From the NCBI RefSeq assembly GCF_954871325.1, contig NC_088775.1:58319561-58383560 (forward strand): a stretch of 64,000 nt of DNA, read 5' to 3'. Under the pieces are notes generated by a model. The model was not told where the DNA came from. It did no database searches and worked only from the letters and a program-made list of their open reading frames with translations. Made by a program: the position numbers and the translations under genes. Positions 29,401 to 43,124 of the stretch are shown here, piece after piece. Origin of the DNA: Gordionus sp. m RMFG-2023. Lineage: Eukaryota; Nematomorpha; Gordioida; Chordodea; Parachordodidae. Within the stretch, counting starts at the first letter, position 1. Every line of letters begins with the position of its first letter.

Positions 29401-31571
29401 AAGGCTAACATTTTAAACGTAATTTTAAATATTTTTATATCATTAAACTCAAAATTAAATTTCTTATATAAAAATGCTTGGATGTATTATTTTACGCTTC
29501 CGGTATGATAAATATATTTTTTGTCGCTAAAATATTCAGAAGGAATAGGCTAACATTTTAAACGTAATTTTAAATATTTTTATATCATTAAACTCAGAAT
29601 TAAATTTCCTATCCAAATATGCTTAGATGTATTATTTTACGCTTCCCGATATGATAAATATATTTTATTGTCGCGAAAACTTTCAGAAGGAAAAGGCTAA
29701 CATTTTAAACGTAATTTTAAATATTTTTATATCATTAAACTCAGATATAAATTTCATATCCAAAAATGCTTGGATGTATTATTTTACGCTTCCGGTATGA
29801 TAAATATATTTTTTTGTCGCGAAAACTTTCAGAAGGAAAAGGCTAACATTCTAAACGTAATTTTAAATATTTTTATATCATTAAACTCAGAATTAAATTT
29901 TTTATATAAAAATGCTTGGCAGTATTATTTTACGCTTCTGGTATGATAATTATATTTTTTGTCGCTAAAACATTCAGAAGGAAAAGGCTAATATTTTAAA
30001 CCTAATTTTAAATATTTTTATATCATTAAACTCAGAATTAAATTTCTTATACAAAAATGCTTGGATGTATTATTTTACGCTTCCGGTATGATAAATATAT
30101 TTTTTGTCGCGAAAACTTTCAGAAGGTAAAGGCTAACATTCTAAACGTAATTTATTTATATATCATTAAACTCAGAATTAAATTTCTTATATAAAAATGC
30201 TTGGATGTATTATTTTACGCTTCTGGTATGATAAATATATTTTTTGTCGCGAAAACTTTCAGAAGGAAAAGGCTAACAATCTAAACGTAATTTTAAGTAT
30301 TTTTATATCATTAAACTCAGATTTAAATTTCCTATCCAAATATGCTTAGATGTATTATTTTACGCTTCCCGATATGATAAATATATTTTATTGTCGCGAA
30401 AACTTTCAGAAGGAAAAGGCTAACATTTTAAACTTAATTTTAAATATTTTTATATCATTAAACTCAGAATTAAATTTCATATCCAAAAATGCTTGGATGT
30501 ATTATTTTACGCTTCCGGTATGATAAATATATTTTTTTGTCGCGAAAACTTTCAGAAGGAAAAGGCTAACATTCTAAACGTAATTTTAAGTATTTTTGTA
30601 TCATTAAACTCAGAATTAAATTTCTTATATAAAAATGCTTGAATGTATTATTTTACGCTTCTGGTATGATAAATATATTTTTTGTCGCCAAAACATTCAG
30701 AAGGAAAATGCTTACATTCTAAACGTAATTTTAAATATTTTTATATCATTAAACTCAGAATTAAATTTCTTATATAAAAATGCTTGGCAGTATTATTTTA
30801 CGCTTCTGGTATGATAAATATATTTTTTGTCGCTAAAACATTCAGAAGGAAAAGGCTAACATTTTAAACGTAATTTTAAATATTTTTATATCATTAAACT
30901 CAGAATTAAATTATCCAAAAATGCTTGGATGTATTATTTTACGCTTCCGGTATGATAAATATATTTTTTGAAGCTAAAACATTCACAAGGAAAAGGCTAA
31001 CATTCTAAACGTAATTTTAAGTATTTTTATATCATTAAACTCAAAATTAAATTTCTTATATAAAAATGCTTGGATGTATTATTTTACGCTTCTGGTATGA
31101 TAAATATATTTTTTGTCGCCAAAACATTCAGAAGGAAAAGGCTAACATTTTAAACGTAATTTTAAATATTTTTATATCATTAAACTCAGAATTAAATTTC
31201 TTATCCAAAAATGCTTGGATGTATTATTTTACGCTTCCGGTATGATAAATATATTTTTTGTCGCGAAAACTTTCAGAAGGAAAAGGCTAACATTTTAAAC
31301 GTAATTTTAAATATTTTTATATCATTAAACTCAGAATTAAATTTCTTATCCAAAAATGCTTGGCAGTATTATTTTACGCTTCTGGTATGATAAATATATT
31401 TTTTGTCGCTAAAACATTCAGAAGGAAAATGCTTACATTCTAAACGTAATTTTAAATATTTTTATATCATTAAACTCAGAATTAAATTTCTTATATAAAA
31501 ATGCTTGGCAGTATTATTTTACGCTTCTGGTATGATAAATATATTTTTTGTCGCTAAAACATTCAGAAGGA

Positions 31572-32700
31572 AAAGGCTAACATTTTAAACGTAATTGTAA
31601 ATATTTTTATATCATTAAACTCAGAATTAAATTTCATATCCAAAAATGCTTGGATGTATTATTTTACACTTCCGGTATGATAAATATATTTTTTTGTAAC
31701 GAAAACTTTCAGAAGGAAAAGGCTAACATTCTAAACGTAATTTTAAGTATTTTTATATCATTAAACTCAAAATTAAATTTCTTATATAAAAATGCTTGGA
31801 TGTATTTTTTACGCTTCTGGTATGATAAATATATTTTTTGTCGCCAAAACATTCAGAAGGAAAAGGCTAACATTTTAAACGTAATTTTAAATATTTTTAT
31901 ATCATTAAACTCAGAATTAAATTTCATATCCAAAAATGCTTGGATGTATTATTTTACGCTTCCGGTATGATAAATATATTTTTTTGTCGCGAAAACTTTC
32001 AGAAGGAAAAGGCTAACATTCTAAACGTAATTTTAAATATTTTTATATCATTAAACTCAGAATTAAATTTCTTATATAAAAATGCTTGGCAGTATTATTC
32101 TACGCTTCTGGTATGATAAATATATTTTTTGTCGCTAAAACATTCAGAAGGAAAAAGCTAACATTTTAAACGTAATTTTAAATATTTTTATATCATTAAA
32201 CTCAGAATTAAATTTCTTCTCCAAAAATGCTTGGATGTATTATTTTACGCTTCCGGTATGATAAATATATTTTTTGTCGCTAAAACATTCAGAAGGAAAA
32301 GGCTAACATTTTAAACGTAATTTTAAATATTTTTATATCATTAAACTCAGAATTAAATTTCCTATCCAAATATGCTTAGATGTATTATTTTACGCTTCCC
32401 GATATGATAAATATATTTTATTGTCGCGAAAACTTTCAGAAGGAAATAGCTAACATTTTAAACGTAATTTTAAATATTTTTATATCATTAAACTCAGAAT
32501 TAAATTTCATATCCAAAAATGCTTGGATGTATTATTTTACGCTTCCGGTATGATAAATATATTTTTTTGTCGCGAAAACTTTCAGAAGGAAAAGGCTAAC
32601 ATTCTAAACGTAATTTTAAATATTTTTATATCATTAAACTCAGAATTAAATTTTTTATATAAAAATGCTTGGCAGTATTATTTTACGCTTCTGGTATGAT
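31572..32700 (+). repeat. 1.13-kb block, copy at 37350-38478
   Basis: It matches at offset 5778 with a handful of changes, for example GTAACGAAAAC against GTCACGAAAAC near 31697 and GGAAATAGC against GGAAAAGGC near 32443. Both copies carry the 1-bp deletion TGTATTTTTTACG and the GGAAAAAGCTAAC variant. A looser third copy lies at about 39.1-39.9 kb. Confidence 0.86.
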
Positions 32701-33603
32701 AAATATATTTTTTGAAGCTAAAACATTCACAAGGAAAAGGCTAACATTTTAAACGTAATTGTAAATATTTTAAAATTAAACTCAGAATAAAATTTCTTAT
32801 CCAAAAATGCTTGGATGTATTATTTTACGCTTCCGGTATGATAAATATATTTTTTTGTCACGAAAACTTTCAGAAGGAAAAGGCTAACATTCTAAGCGTA
32901 ATTTTAAGTATTTTTATATCATTAAACTCAAAATTAAATTTCTTATATAAAAATGCTTGGATGTATTATTTTACGCTTCTGGTATGATAAATATATTTTT
33001 TGTCGCCAAAACATTCAGAAGGAAAAGGCTAACATTTTAAACGTTTTTTTAAATATTTTTATATCATTAAACTCAGAATTAAATTTCTTATCCAAAAATG
33101 CTTGGATGTATTATTTTACGCTTCCGGTATGATAAATATATTTTTTGTCGCGAAAACTTTCAGAAGGAAAATGCTTACATTCTAAACGTAATTTTAAATA
33201 TTTTTATATCATTAAACTCAGAATTAAATTTCTTATATAAAAATGCTTGGCAGTATTATTTTACGCTTCTGGTATGATAAATATATTTTTTGTCGCTAAA
33301 ACATTCAGAAGGAAAAGGCTAACATTTTAAACGTAATTTTAAATATTTTTATATCATTAAACTCAGAATTAAATTATCCAAAAATGCTTGGATGTATTAT
33401 TTTACGCTTCCGGTATGATAAATATATTTTTTGAAGCTAAAACATTCACAAGGAAAAGGCTAACATTTTAAACGTAATTGTAAATATTTTTATATCATTA
33501 AACTCAGAATTAAATTTCATATCCAAAAATGCTTGGATGTATTATTTTACACTTCCGGTATGATAAATATATTTTTTTGTCACGAAAACTTTCAGAAGGA
33601 AAA
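32676..33603 (+). repeat. 0.93-kb block, copy at 36571-37498
   Basis: It matches at offset 3895. Shared variants are GAAGC/CACAAGG, CAGAATAAAATTTC, CTAAGCGTAATTTT, AACGTTTTTTTAAAT and AATTAAATTATCC. A small difference is TTTTAAAATTAAAC against TTTTATAATTAAAC near 32770. Confidence 0.85.
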
Positions 33604-34440
33604 GGCTAACATTCTAAAAGTAATTTTAAGTATTTTTATATCATTAAACTCAAAATTAAATTTTTTATATAAAAATGCTTGGCAGTATTATTTTACGCTT
33701 CTGGTATGATAAATATATTTTTTGTCGCTAAAACATTCAGAAGGAAAAGGCTAACATTTTAAACGTAATTTTAAATATTTTTATATCATTAAACTCAGAA
33801 TTAAATTTCTTATACAAAAATGCTTGGATGTATTATTTTACGCTTCCGGTATGATAAATATATTTTTTTGTCGCGAAAACTTTCAGAAGGAAAAGGCTAA
33901 CATTCTAAACGTAATTTTAAATATTTTCATATCATTAAACTCAGAATTAAATTTTTTATATAAAAATGCTTGGCAGTATTATTTTACGCTTCTGGTATGA
34001 TAAATATATTTTTTGTCGCTAAAACATTCAGAAGGAAAAGGCTAACATTTTAAACGTAATTTTAAATATTTTTATATCATTAAACTCAGAATTAAATTTC
34101 TTATACAAAAATGCTTGGATGTATTATTTTACGCTTCCGGTATGATAAATATATTTTTTGTCGCGAAAACTTTCAGAAGGAAAAGTCTAACATTCTAAAC
34201 GTAATTTATTTATATATCATTAAACTCAGAATTAAATTTCTTATCCAAAAATGCTTGGATGTATTATTTTACGCTTCTGGTATGATAAATATATTTTTTG
34301 AAGCTAAAACATTCACAAGGAAAAGGCTAACATTTTAAACGTAATTGTAAATATTTTATAATTAAACTCAGAATAAAATTTCTTATCCAAAAATGCTTGG
34401 ATGTATTATTTTACGCTTCCGGTATGATAAATATATTTTT
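33276..34440 (+). repeat. Duplicated block, copy at 35876-36749 lacking a dimer
   Basis: The offset is 2600 at the start and 2309 at the end. The second copy therefore lacks about 291 bp, equal to two monomers (roughly 33.84-34.13 kb of the first). Shared private variants include CTAAAAGTAATTTTAAG and AAATTTTTTATATAAAA with GGCAG. Confidence 0.85.
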
Positions 34441-37400
34441 TGTCGCGAAAACTTTCAGAAGGAAAAGGCTAACATTCTAAACGTAATTTATTTATATATC
34501 ATTAAACTCAGAATTAAATTTCTTATATAAAAATGCTTGGATGTATTATTTTACGCTTCTGGTATGATAAATATATTTTTTGTCGCGAAAACTTTCAGAA
34601 GGAAAAGGCTAACAATCTAAACGTAATTTTAAGTATTTTTATATCATTAAACTCAGATTTAAATTTCCTATCCAAATATGCTTAGATGTATTATTTTACG
34701 CTTCCCGATATGATAAATATATTTTATTGTCGCGAAAACTTTCAGAAGGAAAAGGCTAACATTTTAAACTTAATTTTAAATATTTTTATATCATTAAACT
34801 CAGAATTAAATTTCATATCCAAAAATGCTTGGATGTATTATTTTACGCTTCCGGTATGATAAATATATTTTTTTCTCACGAAAACTTTCAGAAGGAAAAG
34901 GCTAACATTCTAAGCGTAATTATAAGTATTTTTATATCATTAAACTCAAAATTAAATTTCTTATATAAAAATGCTTGGATGTATTATTTTACGCTTCTGG
35001 TTTGATAAATATATTTTTTGTCGCCAAAACATTCAGAAGGAAAAGGCTAACATTTTAAACGTTTTTTTAAATATTTTTATATCATTAAACTCAGAATTAA
35101 ATTTCTTATCCAAAAATGCTTGGATGTATTATTTTACGCTTCCGGTATGATAAATATATTTTTTTGTCACGAAAACTTTCAGAAGGAAAAGGCTAACATT
35201 CTAAGCGTAATTTTAAGTATTTTTATATCATCAAACTCAAAATTAAATTTCTTATATAAAAATACTTGGATGTATTATTTTACGCTTCTGGTATGATAAA
35301 TATATTTTTTGTCGCTAAAACATTCAGAAGGAAAAGGCTAACATTTTAAACGTAATTTTAAATATTTTTATATCATTAAACTCAGAATTAAATTTCATAT
35401 CCAAAAATGCTTGGATGTATTATTTTACGCTTCCGGTATGATAAATATATTTTTTTTGTCGCGAAAACTTTCAGAAGGAAAAGGCTAACATTCTAAACGT
35501 AATTTTAAATATTTTTATATCATTAAACTCAGAATTAAATTTCTTATATAAAAATGCTTGGCAGTATTATTCTACGCTTCTGGTATGATAAATATATTTT
35601 TTGTCGCTAAAACATTCAGAAGGAAAAACTAACATTTTAAACGTAATTTTAAATATTTTTATATTATTAAACTCAGAATTAAATTTCTTCTCCAAAAATG
35701 CTTGGATGTATTATTTTACGCTTCCGGTATGATAAATATATTTTTTGTCGCTAAAACATTCAGAAGGAAAAGGCTAACATTTTAAACGTAATTTTAAATA
35801 TTTTTATATCATTAAACTCAGAATTAAATTTACTATCCAAATATGCTTAGATGTATTATTTTACGCTTCCGGTATGATAAATATATTTTTTGTCGCTAAA
35901 ACATTCAGAAGGAAAAGGCTAACATTTTAAACGTAATTTTAAATATTTTTATATCATTAAACTCAGAATTAAATTATCCAAAAATGCTTGGATGTATTAT
36001 TTTACGCTTCCGGTATGATAAATATATTTTTTGAAGCTAAAACATTCACAAGGAAAAGGCTAACATTTTAAACGTAATTGTAAATATTTTTATATCATTA
36101 AACTCAGAATTAAATTTCATATCCAAAAATGCTTGGATGTATTATTTTACACTTCCGGTATGATAAATATATTTTTTTGTCACGAAAACTTTCAGAAGGA
36201 AAAGGCTAACATTCTAAAAGTAATTTTAAGTATTTTTATATCATTAAACTCAAAATTAAATTTTTTATATAAAAATGCTTGGCAGTATTATTTTACGCTT
36301 CTGGTATGATAAATATATTTTTTGTCGCTAAAACATTCAGAAGGAAAAGGCTAACATTTTAAACGTAATTTTAAATATTTTTATATCATTAAACTCAGAA
36401 TTAAATTTCTTATACAAAAATGCTTGGATGTATTATTTTACGCTTCCGGTATGATAAATATATTTTTTGTCGCGAAAACTTTCAGAAGGAAAAGTCTAAC
36501 ATTCTAAACGTAATTTATTTATATATCATTAAACTCAGAATTAAATTTCTTATCCAAAAATGCTTGGATGTATTATTTTACGCTTCTGGTATGATAAATA
36601 TATTTTTTGAAGCTAAAACATTCACAAGGAAAAGGCTAACATTTTAAACGTAATTGTAAATATTTTATAATTAAACTCAGAATAAAATTTCTTATCCAAA
36701 AATGCTTGGATGTATTATTTTACGCTTCCGGTATGATAAATATATTTTTTTGTCACGAAAACTTTCAGAAGGAAAAGGCTAACATTCTAAGCGTAATTTT
36801 AAGTATTTTTATATCATTAAACTCAAAATTAAATTTCTTATATAAAAATGCTTGGATGTATTATTTTACGCTTCTGGTATGATAAATATATTTTTTGTCG
36901 CCAAAACATTCAGAAGGAAAAGGCTAACATTTTAAACGTTTTTTTAAATATTTTTATATCATTAAACTCAGAATTAAATTTCTTATCCAAAAATGCTTGG
37001 ATGTATTATTTTACGCTTCCGGTATGATAAATATATTTTTTGTCGCGAAAACTTTCAGAAGGAAAATGCTTACATTCTAAACGTAATTTTAAATATTTTT
37101 ATATCATTAAACTCAGAATTAAATTTCTTATATAAAAATGCTTGGCAGTATTATTTTACGCTTCTGGTATGATAAATATATTTTTTGTCGCTAAAACATT
37201 CAGAAGGAAAAGGCTAACATTTTAAACGTAATTTTAAATATTTTTATATCATTAAACTCAGAATTAAATTATCCAAAAATGCTTGGATGTATTATTTTAC
37301 GCTTCCGGTATGATAAATATATTTTTTGAAGATAAAACATTCACAAGGAAAAGGCTAACATTTTAAACGTAATTGTAAATATTTTTATATCATTAAACTC

Positions 37401-40400
37401 AGAATTAAATTTCATATCCAAAAATGCTTGGATGTATTATTTTACACTTCCGGTATGATAAATATATTTTTTTGTCACGAAAACTTTCAGAAGGAAAAGG
37501 CTAACATTCTAAACGTAATTTTAAGTATTTTTATATCATTAAACTCAAAATTAAATTTCTTATATAAAAATGCTTGGATGTATTTTTTACGCTTCTGGTA
37601 TGATAAATATATTTTTTGTCGCCAAAACATTCAGAAGGAAAAGGCTAACATTTTAAACGTAATTTTAAATATTTTTATATCATTAAACTCAGAATTAAAT
37701 TTCATATCCAAAAATGCTTGGATGTATTATTTTACGCTTCCGGTATGATAAATATATTTTTTTGTCGCGAAAACTTTCAGAAGGAAAAGGCTAACTATCT
37801 AAACGTAATTTTAAATATTTTTATATCATTAAACTCAGAATTAAATTTCTTATATAAAAATGCTTGGCAGTATTATTCTACGCTTCTGGTATGATAAATA
37901 TATTTTTTGTCGCTAAAACATTCAGAAGGAAAAAGCTAACATTTTAAACGTAATTTTAAATATTTTTATATCATTAAACTCAGAATTAAATTTCTTCTCC
38001 AAAAATGCTTGGATGTATTATTTTACGCTTCCGGTATGATAAATATATTTTTTGTCGCTAAAACATTCAGAAGGAAAAGGCTAACATTTTAAACGTATTT
38101 TTAAATATTTTTATATCATTAAACTCAGAATTAAATTTCCTATCCAAATATGCTTAGATGTATTATTTTACGCTTCCCGATATGATAAATATATTTTATT
38201 GTCGCGAAAACTTTCAGAAGGAAAAGGCTAACATTTTAAACGTAATTTTAAATATTTTTATATCATTAAACTCAGAATTAAATTTCATATCCAAAAATGC
38301 TTGGATGTATTATTTTACGCTTCCGGTATGATAAATATATTTTTTTGTCGCGAAAACTTTCAGAAGGAAAAGGCTAACATTCTAAACGTAATTTTAAATA
38401 TTTTTATATCATTAAACTCAGAATTAAATTTTTTATATAAAAATGCTTGGCAGTATTATTTTACGCTTCTGGTATGATAAATATATTTTTGTCGCTAAAA
38501 CATTCAGAAGGAAAAGGCTAACATTTTAAACGTAATTTTAAATATTTTTATATCATTAAACTCAGAATTAAATTTCTTATACAAAAATGCTTGGATGTAT
38601 TATTTTACGCTTCCGGTATGATAAATATATTTTTTGTCGCGAAAACTTTCAGAAGGAAAAGGCTAACATTCTAAACGTAATTTTAAATATTTTTATATCA
38701 TTAAACTCAGAATTAAATTTCTTATCCAAAAATGCTTGGATGTATTATTTTACGCTTCCGGTATGATAAATATATTTTTTGTCGCGAAAACTTTCAGAAG
38801 GAAAAGGCTAACATTCTAAACGTAATTTTAAATATTTTTATATCATTAAACTCAGAATTAAATTTCTTATATAAAAATGCTTGGCATGTATTATTTTACG
38901 CTTCTGGTATGATAAATATATTTTTTGTCGCTAAAACATTCAGAAGGAAAAGGCTAACATTCTAAACGTAATTTTAAATATTTTTATATCATTAAACTCA
39001 GAATTAAATTTCTTATCCAAAAATGCTTGGATGTATTATTTTACGCTTCCGGTATGATAAATATATTTTTTGACGCTAAAACATTCAGAAGGAAAAGGCT
39101 AACATTTTAAACGTAATTGTAAATATTTTTATATCATTAAACTCAGAATTAAATTTCATATCCAAAAATGCTTGGATGTATTATTTTACACTTCCGGTAT
39201 GATAAATATATTTTTTTGTCACGAAAACTTTCAGAAGGAAAAGGCTAACATTCTAAACGTAATTTTAAGTATTTTTATATCATTAAACTCAAAATTAAAT
39301 TTCTTATATAAAAATGCTTGGATGTATTATTTTACGCTTCTGGTATGATAAATATATTTTTTGTCGCTAAAACATTCAGAAGGAAAAGGCTAACATTTTA
39401 AACGTAATTTTAAATATTTTTATATCATTAAACTCAGAATTAAATTTCATATCCAAAAATGCTTGGATGTATTATTTTACGCTTCCGGTATGATAAATAT
39501 ATTTTTTTGTCGCGAAAACTTTCAGAAGGAAAAGGCTAACATTCTAAACGTAATTTTAAATATTTTTATATCATTAAACTCAGAATTAAATTTCTTATAT
39601 AAAAATGCTTGGCAGTATTATTCTACGCTTCTGGTATGATAAATATATTTTTTGTCGCTAAAACATTCAGAAGGAAAAAGCTAACATTTTAAACGTAATT
39701 TTAAATATTTTTATATCATTAAACTCAGAATTAAATTTCTTCTCCAAAAATGCTTGGATGTATTATTTTACGCTTCCGGTATGATAAATATATTTTTTGT
39801 CGCTAAAACATTCAGAAGGAAAAGGCTAACATTTTAAACGTAATTTTAAATATTTTTATATCATTAAACTCAGAATTAAATTTCCTATCCAAATATGCTT
39901 AGATGTATTATTTTACGCTTCCGGTATGATAAATATATTTTTTGTCGCGAAAACATTCAGAAGGAAAAGGCTAACATTTTAAACGTAATTTTAAATATTT
40001 TTATATCATTAAACTCAGAATTAAATTTCTTATCCAAAAATGCTTGGATGTATTATTTTACGCTTCCGGTATGATAAATATATTTTTTTGTCGCGAAAAC
40101 TTTCAGAAGGAAAAGGCTAACATTCTAAACGTAATTTTAAATATTTTTATATCATTAAACTCAGAATTAAATTTCTTATATAAAAATGCTTGGCATGTAT
40201 TATTTTACGCTTCTGGTATGATAAATATATTTTTTGTCGCGAAAACTTTCAGAAGGAAAAGGCTAACATTCTAAACGTAATTTTAAATATTTTTATATCA
40301 TTAAACTCAGAATTAAATTTCTTATCCAAAAATGCTTGGATGTATTATTTTACGCTTCCGGTATGATAAATATATTTTTTGTCGCGAAAACTTTCAGAAG

Positions 40401-41484
40401 GAAAAGGCTAACATTCTAAACGTAATTTTAAGTATTTATATATCATTAAACTCAGAATTAAATTTCTTATCCAAAAATGCTTGGATGTATTATTTTACGC
40501 TTCCGGTATGATAAATATATTTTTTGTCGCTAAAACATTCAGAAGGAAAAGGCTAACATTTTAAACGTAATTTTAAATATTTTTATATCATTAAACTCAG
40601 AATTAAATTTCTTATCCAAAAATGCTTGGATGTATTATTTTACGCTTCCGGTATGATAAATATATTTTTTTGTCGCGAAAACTTTCAGAAGGAAAAGGCT
40701 AACATTCTAAACGTAATTATAAGTATTTTTATATCATTAAACTCAAAATTAAATTTCTTATATAAAAATGCTTGGATGTATTATTTTACGCTTCTGGTAT
40801 GATAAATATATTTTTTGTCGCCAAAACATTCAGAAGGAAAAGGCTAACATTTTAAACGTAATTTTAAATATTTTTATATCATTAAACTCAGAATTAAATT
40901 TCTTATCCAAAAATGCTTGGATGTATTATTTTACGCTTCCGGTATGATAAATATATTTTTTTGTCACGAAAACTTTCAGAAGGAAAAGGCTAACATTCTA
41001 AACGTAATTTTAAGTATTTTTATATCATTAAACTCAAAATTAAATTTCTTATATAAAAATGCTTGGATGTATTATTTTACGCTTCTGGTATGATAAATAT
41101 ATTTTTTGTCGCTAAAACATTCAGAAGGAAAAGGCTAACATTTTAAACGTAATTTTAAATATTTTTATATCATTAAACTCAGAATTAAATTTCATATCCA
41201 AAAATGCTTGGATGTATTATTTTACGCTTCCGGTATGATAAATATATTTTTTTGTCGCGAAAACTTTCAGAAGGAAAAGGCTAACATTCTAAACGTAATT
41301 TTAAATATTTTTATATCATTAAACTCAGAATTAAATTTCTTATATAAAAATGCTTGGCAGTATTATTCTACGCTTCTGGTATGATAAATATATTTTTTGT
41401 CGCTAAAACATTCAGAAGGAAAAGGCTAACATTTTAAACGTAATTTTAAATATTTTTATATCATTAAACTCAGAATTAAATTTC

Positions 41485-41684
41485 NNNNNNNNNNNNNNNN
41501 NNNNNNNNNNNNNNNNNNNNNNNNNNNNNNNNNNNNNNNNNNNNNNNNNNNNNNNNNNNNNNNNNNNNNNNNNNNNNNNNNNNNNNNNNNNNNNNNNNNN
41601 NNNNNNNNNNNNNNNNNNNNNNNNNNNNNNNNNNNNNNNNNNNNNNNNNNNNNNNNNNNNNNNNNNNNNNNNNNNNNNNNNNNN
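41485..41684. other. Assembly gap, 200 N
   Basis: This is a run of exactly 200 N. The left flank stops after AATTAAATTTC and the right flank resumes at TATATTTTTTGTCGCT. Within a normal monomer about 49 bases separate those two points, so the true missing length is expected to be about 49 bases plus a whole number of monomers. The round size suggests a placeholder inserted by a scaffolder, not a measured length. The monomer family changes across it. Confidence 0.98.
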
Positions 41685-41700
41685 TATATTTTTTGTCGCT

Positions 41701-43124
41701 AAAACATTCAGAAGGAAAAGGCTAACATTATTTTAAATATTTTTATATCATTAAACTCAGAATTAAATTTCTTATCCAAAAATGCTTGGATGTATTATTT
41801 TACGCTTCCGGTATGATAAATATTTTTTGTCGCGAAAACTTTCAGAAGGAAAAGGCTAACATTCTAAACGTAATTTATTTATATATCATTAAACTCAGAA
41901 TTAAATTTCTTATCCAAAAATGCTTGGATGTATTATTTTACGCTTCTGGTATGATAAATATATTTTTTGTCGCGAAAACTTTCAGAAGAAAAAGGCTAAC
42001 ATTTTAAACGTAATTTTAAATATTTTTATATAATTAAACTCAGAATTAAATTTCTTATCCAAAAATGCTTGGATGTATTATTTTACGCTTCTGGTATGAT
42101 AAATATATTTTTTGTCGCGAAAACTTTCAGAAGGAAAAGGCTAACATTCTAAACGTAATTTATTTATATATCATTAAACTCAGAATTAAATTTCTTATCC
42201 AAAAATGCTTGGATGTATTATTTTACGCTTCTGGTATGATAAATATATTTTTTGTCGCGAAAACTTTCAGAAGGAAAAGGCTAACATTTTAAACGTAATT
42301 TTAAATATTTTTATATAACTAAACTCAGAATTAAATTTCTTATCCAAAAATGCTTAGATGTATTATTTTACGCTTCCCGATATGATAAATATATTTTATT
42401 GTCGCGAAAACTTTCAGAAGGAAAAGGCTAACATTTTAAACGTAATTTTAAATATTTTTATATCATTAAACTCAGAATTAAATTTCATATCCAAAAATGC
42501 TTGGATGTATTATTTTACGCTTCCGGTATGATAAATATATTTTTTTGTCGCGAAAACTTTCAGAAGGAAAAGGCTAACATTCTAAACGTAATTTTAAGTA
42601 TTTTTATATCATTAAACTCAGAATTAAATTTCTTATATAAAAATGCTTGGATGTATTATTTTACGCTTCTGGTATGATAAATATATTTTTTGTCGCTTAA
42701 ACATTCAGAAGGAAAAGGCTAACATTTTACACGTAATTTTAAGTATTTTTATATCATTAAACTCAGAATTAAATTTCTTATAAAATGCTTGGATGTATTA
42801 TTTTACGCTTCTGGTATGATAAATATATTTTTTGTCGCGAAAACTTTCAGAAGGAAAAGGCTAACATTTTAAACGTAATTTTAAATATTTTTATATAATT
42901 AAACTCTAAATTAAATTTCTTATCCAAAAATGCTTGGATGTATTATTTTACGCTTCTGGTATGATAAATATATTTTTTGTCGCGAAAACTTTCAGAAGGA
43001 AAAGGCTAACATTCTAAACGTAATTTATTTATATATCATTAAACTCAGAATTAAATTTCTTATCCAAAAATGCTTGGATGTATTATTTTACGCTTCTGGT
43101 ATGATAAATATATTTTTTGTCGCT
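41701..43124 (+). repeat. Right-array unit, 10 monomers (1424 bp)
   Basis: This is the first unit after the gap. It opens with the 134-bp variant (AAATATTTTTTGTCGCG near 41818) shared only with the units at 48395 and 60238. Through about 42.6 kb it follows the same order as the unit at 48395, with an offset of about 6694. It then continues with a TCGCTTAAAC monomer, a TTCTTATAAAATGC monomer and two extra monomers. It looks like an 8- to 9-mer enlarged by unequal exchange. Confidence 0.85.

Larger units (their letters stand above)
21131..41484 (+). repeat. Left array, second part, with GAAGC/CACAAGG and TCGCC classes
   Basis: This has the same background classes as the first 21 kb, plus a class whose junction reads TTTTTTGAAGCTAAAAC followed by ATTCACAAGG instead of ATTCAGAAGG. 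That class is first seen at about 21138. A TCGCCAAAAC class, first seen near 19691, is also common here. Other local markers are AATTAAATTATCC (a 4-bp deletion), TTCTTCTCC, TCTAAGCGTAAT, AACGTTTTTTTAAAT and TGTATTTTTTACG (a 1-bp deletion). Many blocks of 0.5-1.5 kb are near-identical copies of each other. The segment ends mid-monomer at the N gap. No gene or non-satellite sequence is visible. Confidence 0.88.

Noticed and set aside
21238-37748. Four 106-codon open frames (21238, 21963, 31650, 37428) as a possible gene family
   Set aside because: They come from a shared 1-bp deletion (TGTATTTTTTACG) that joins open frames of neighbouring monomers. They follow duplicated DNA blocks, not a gene.
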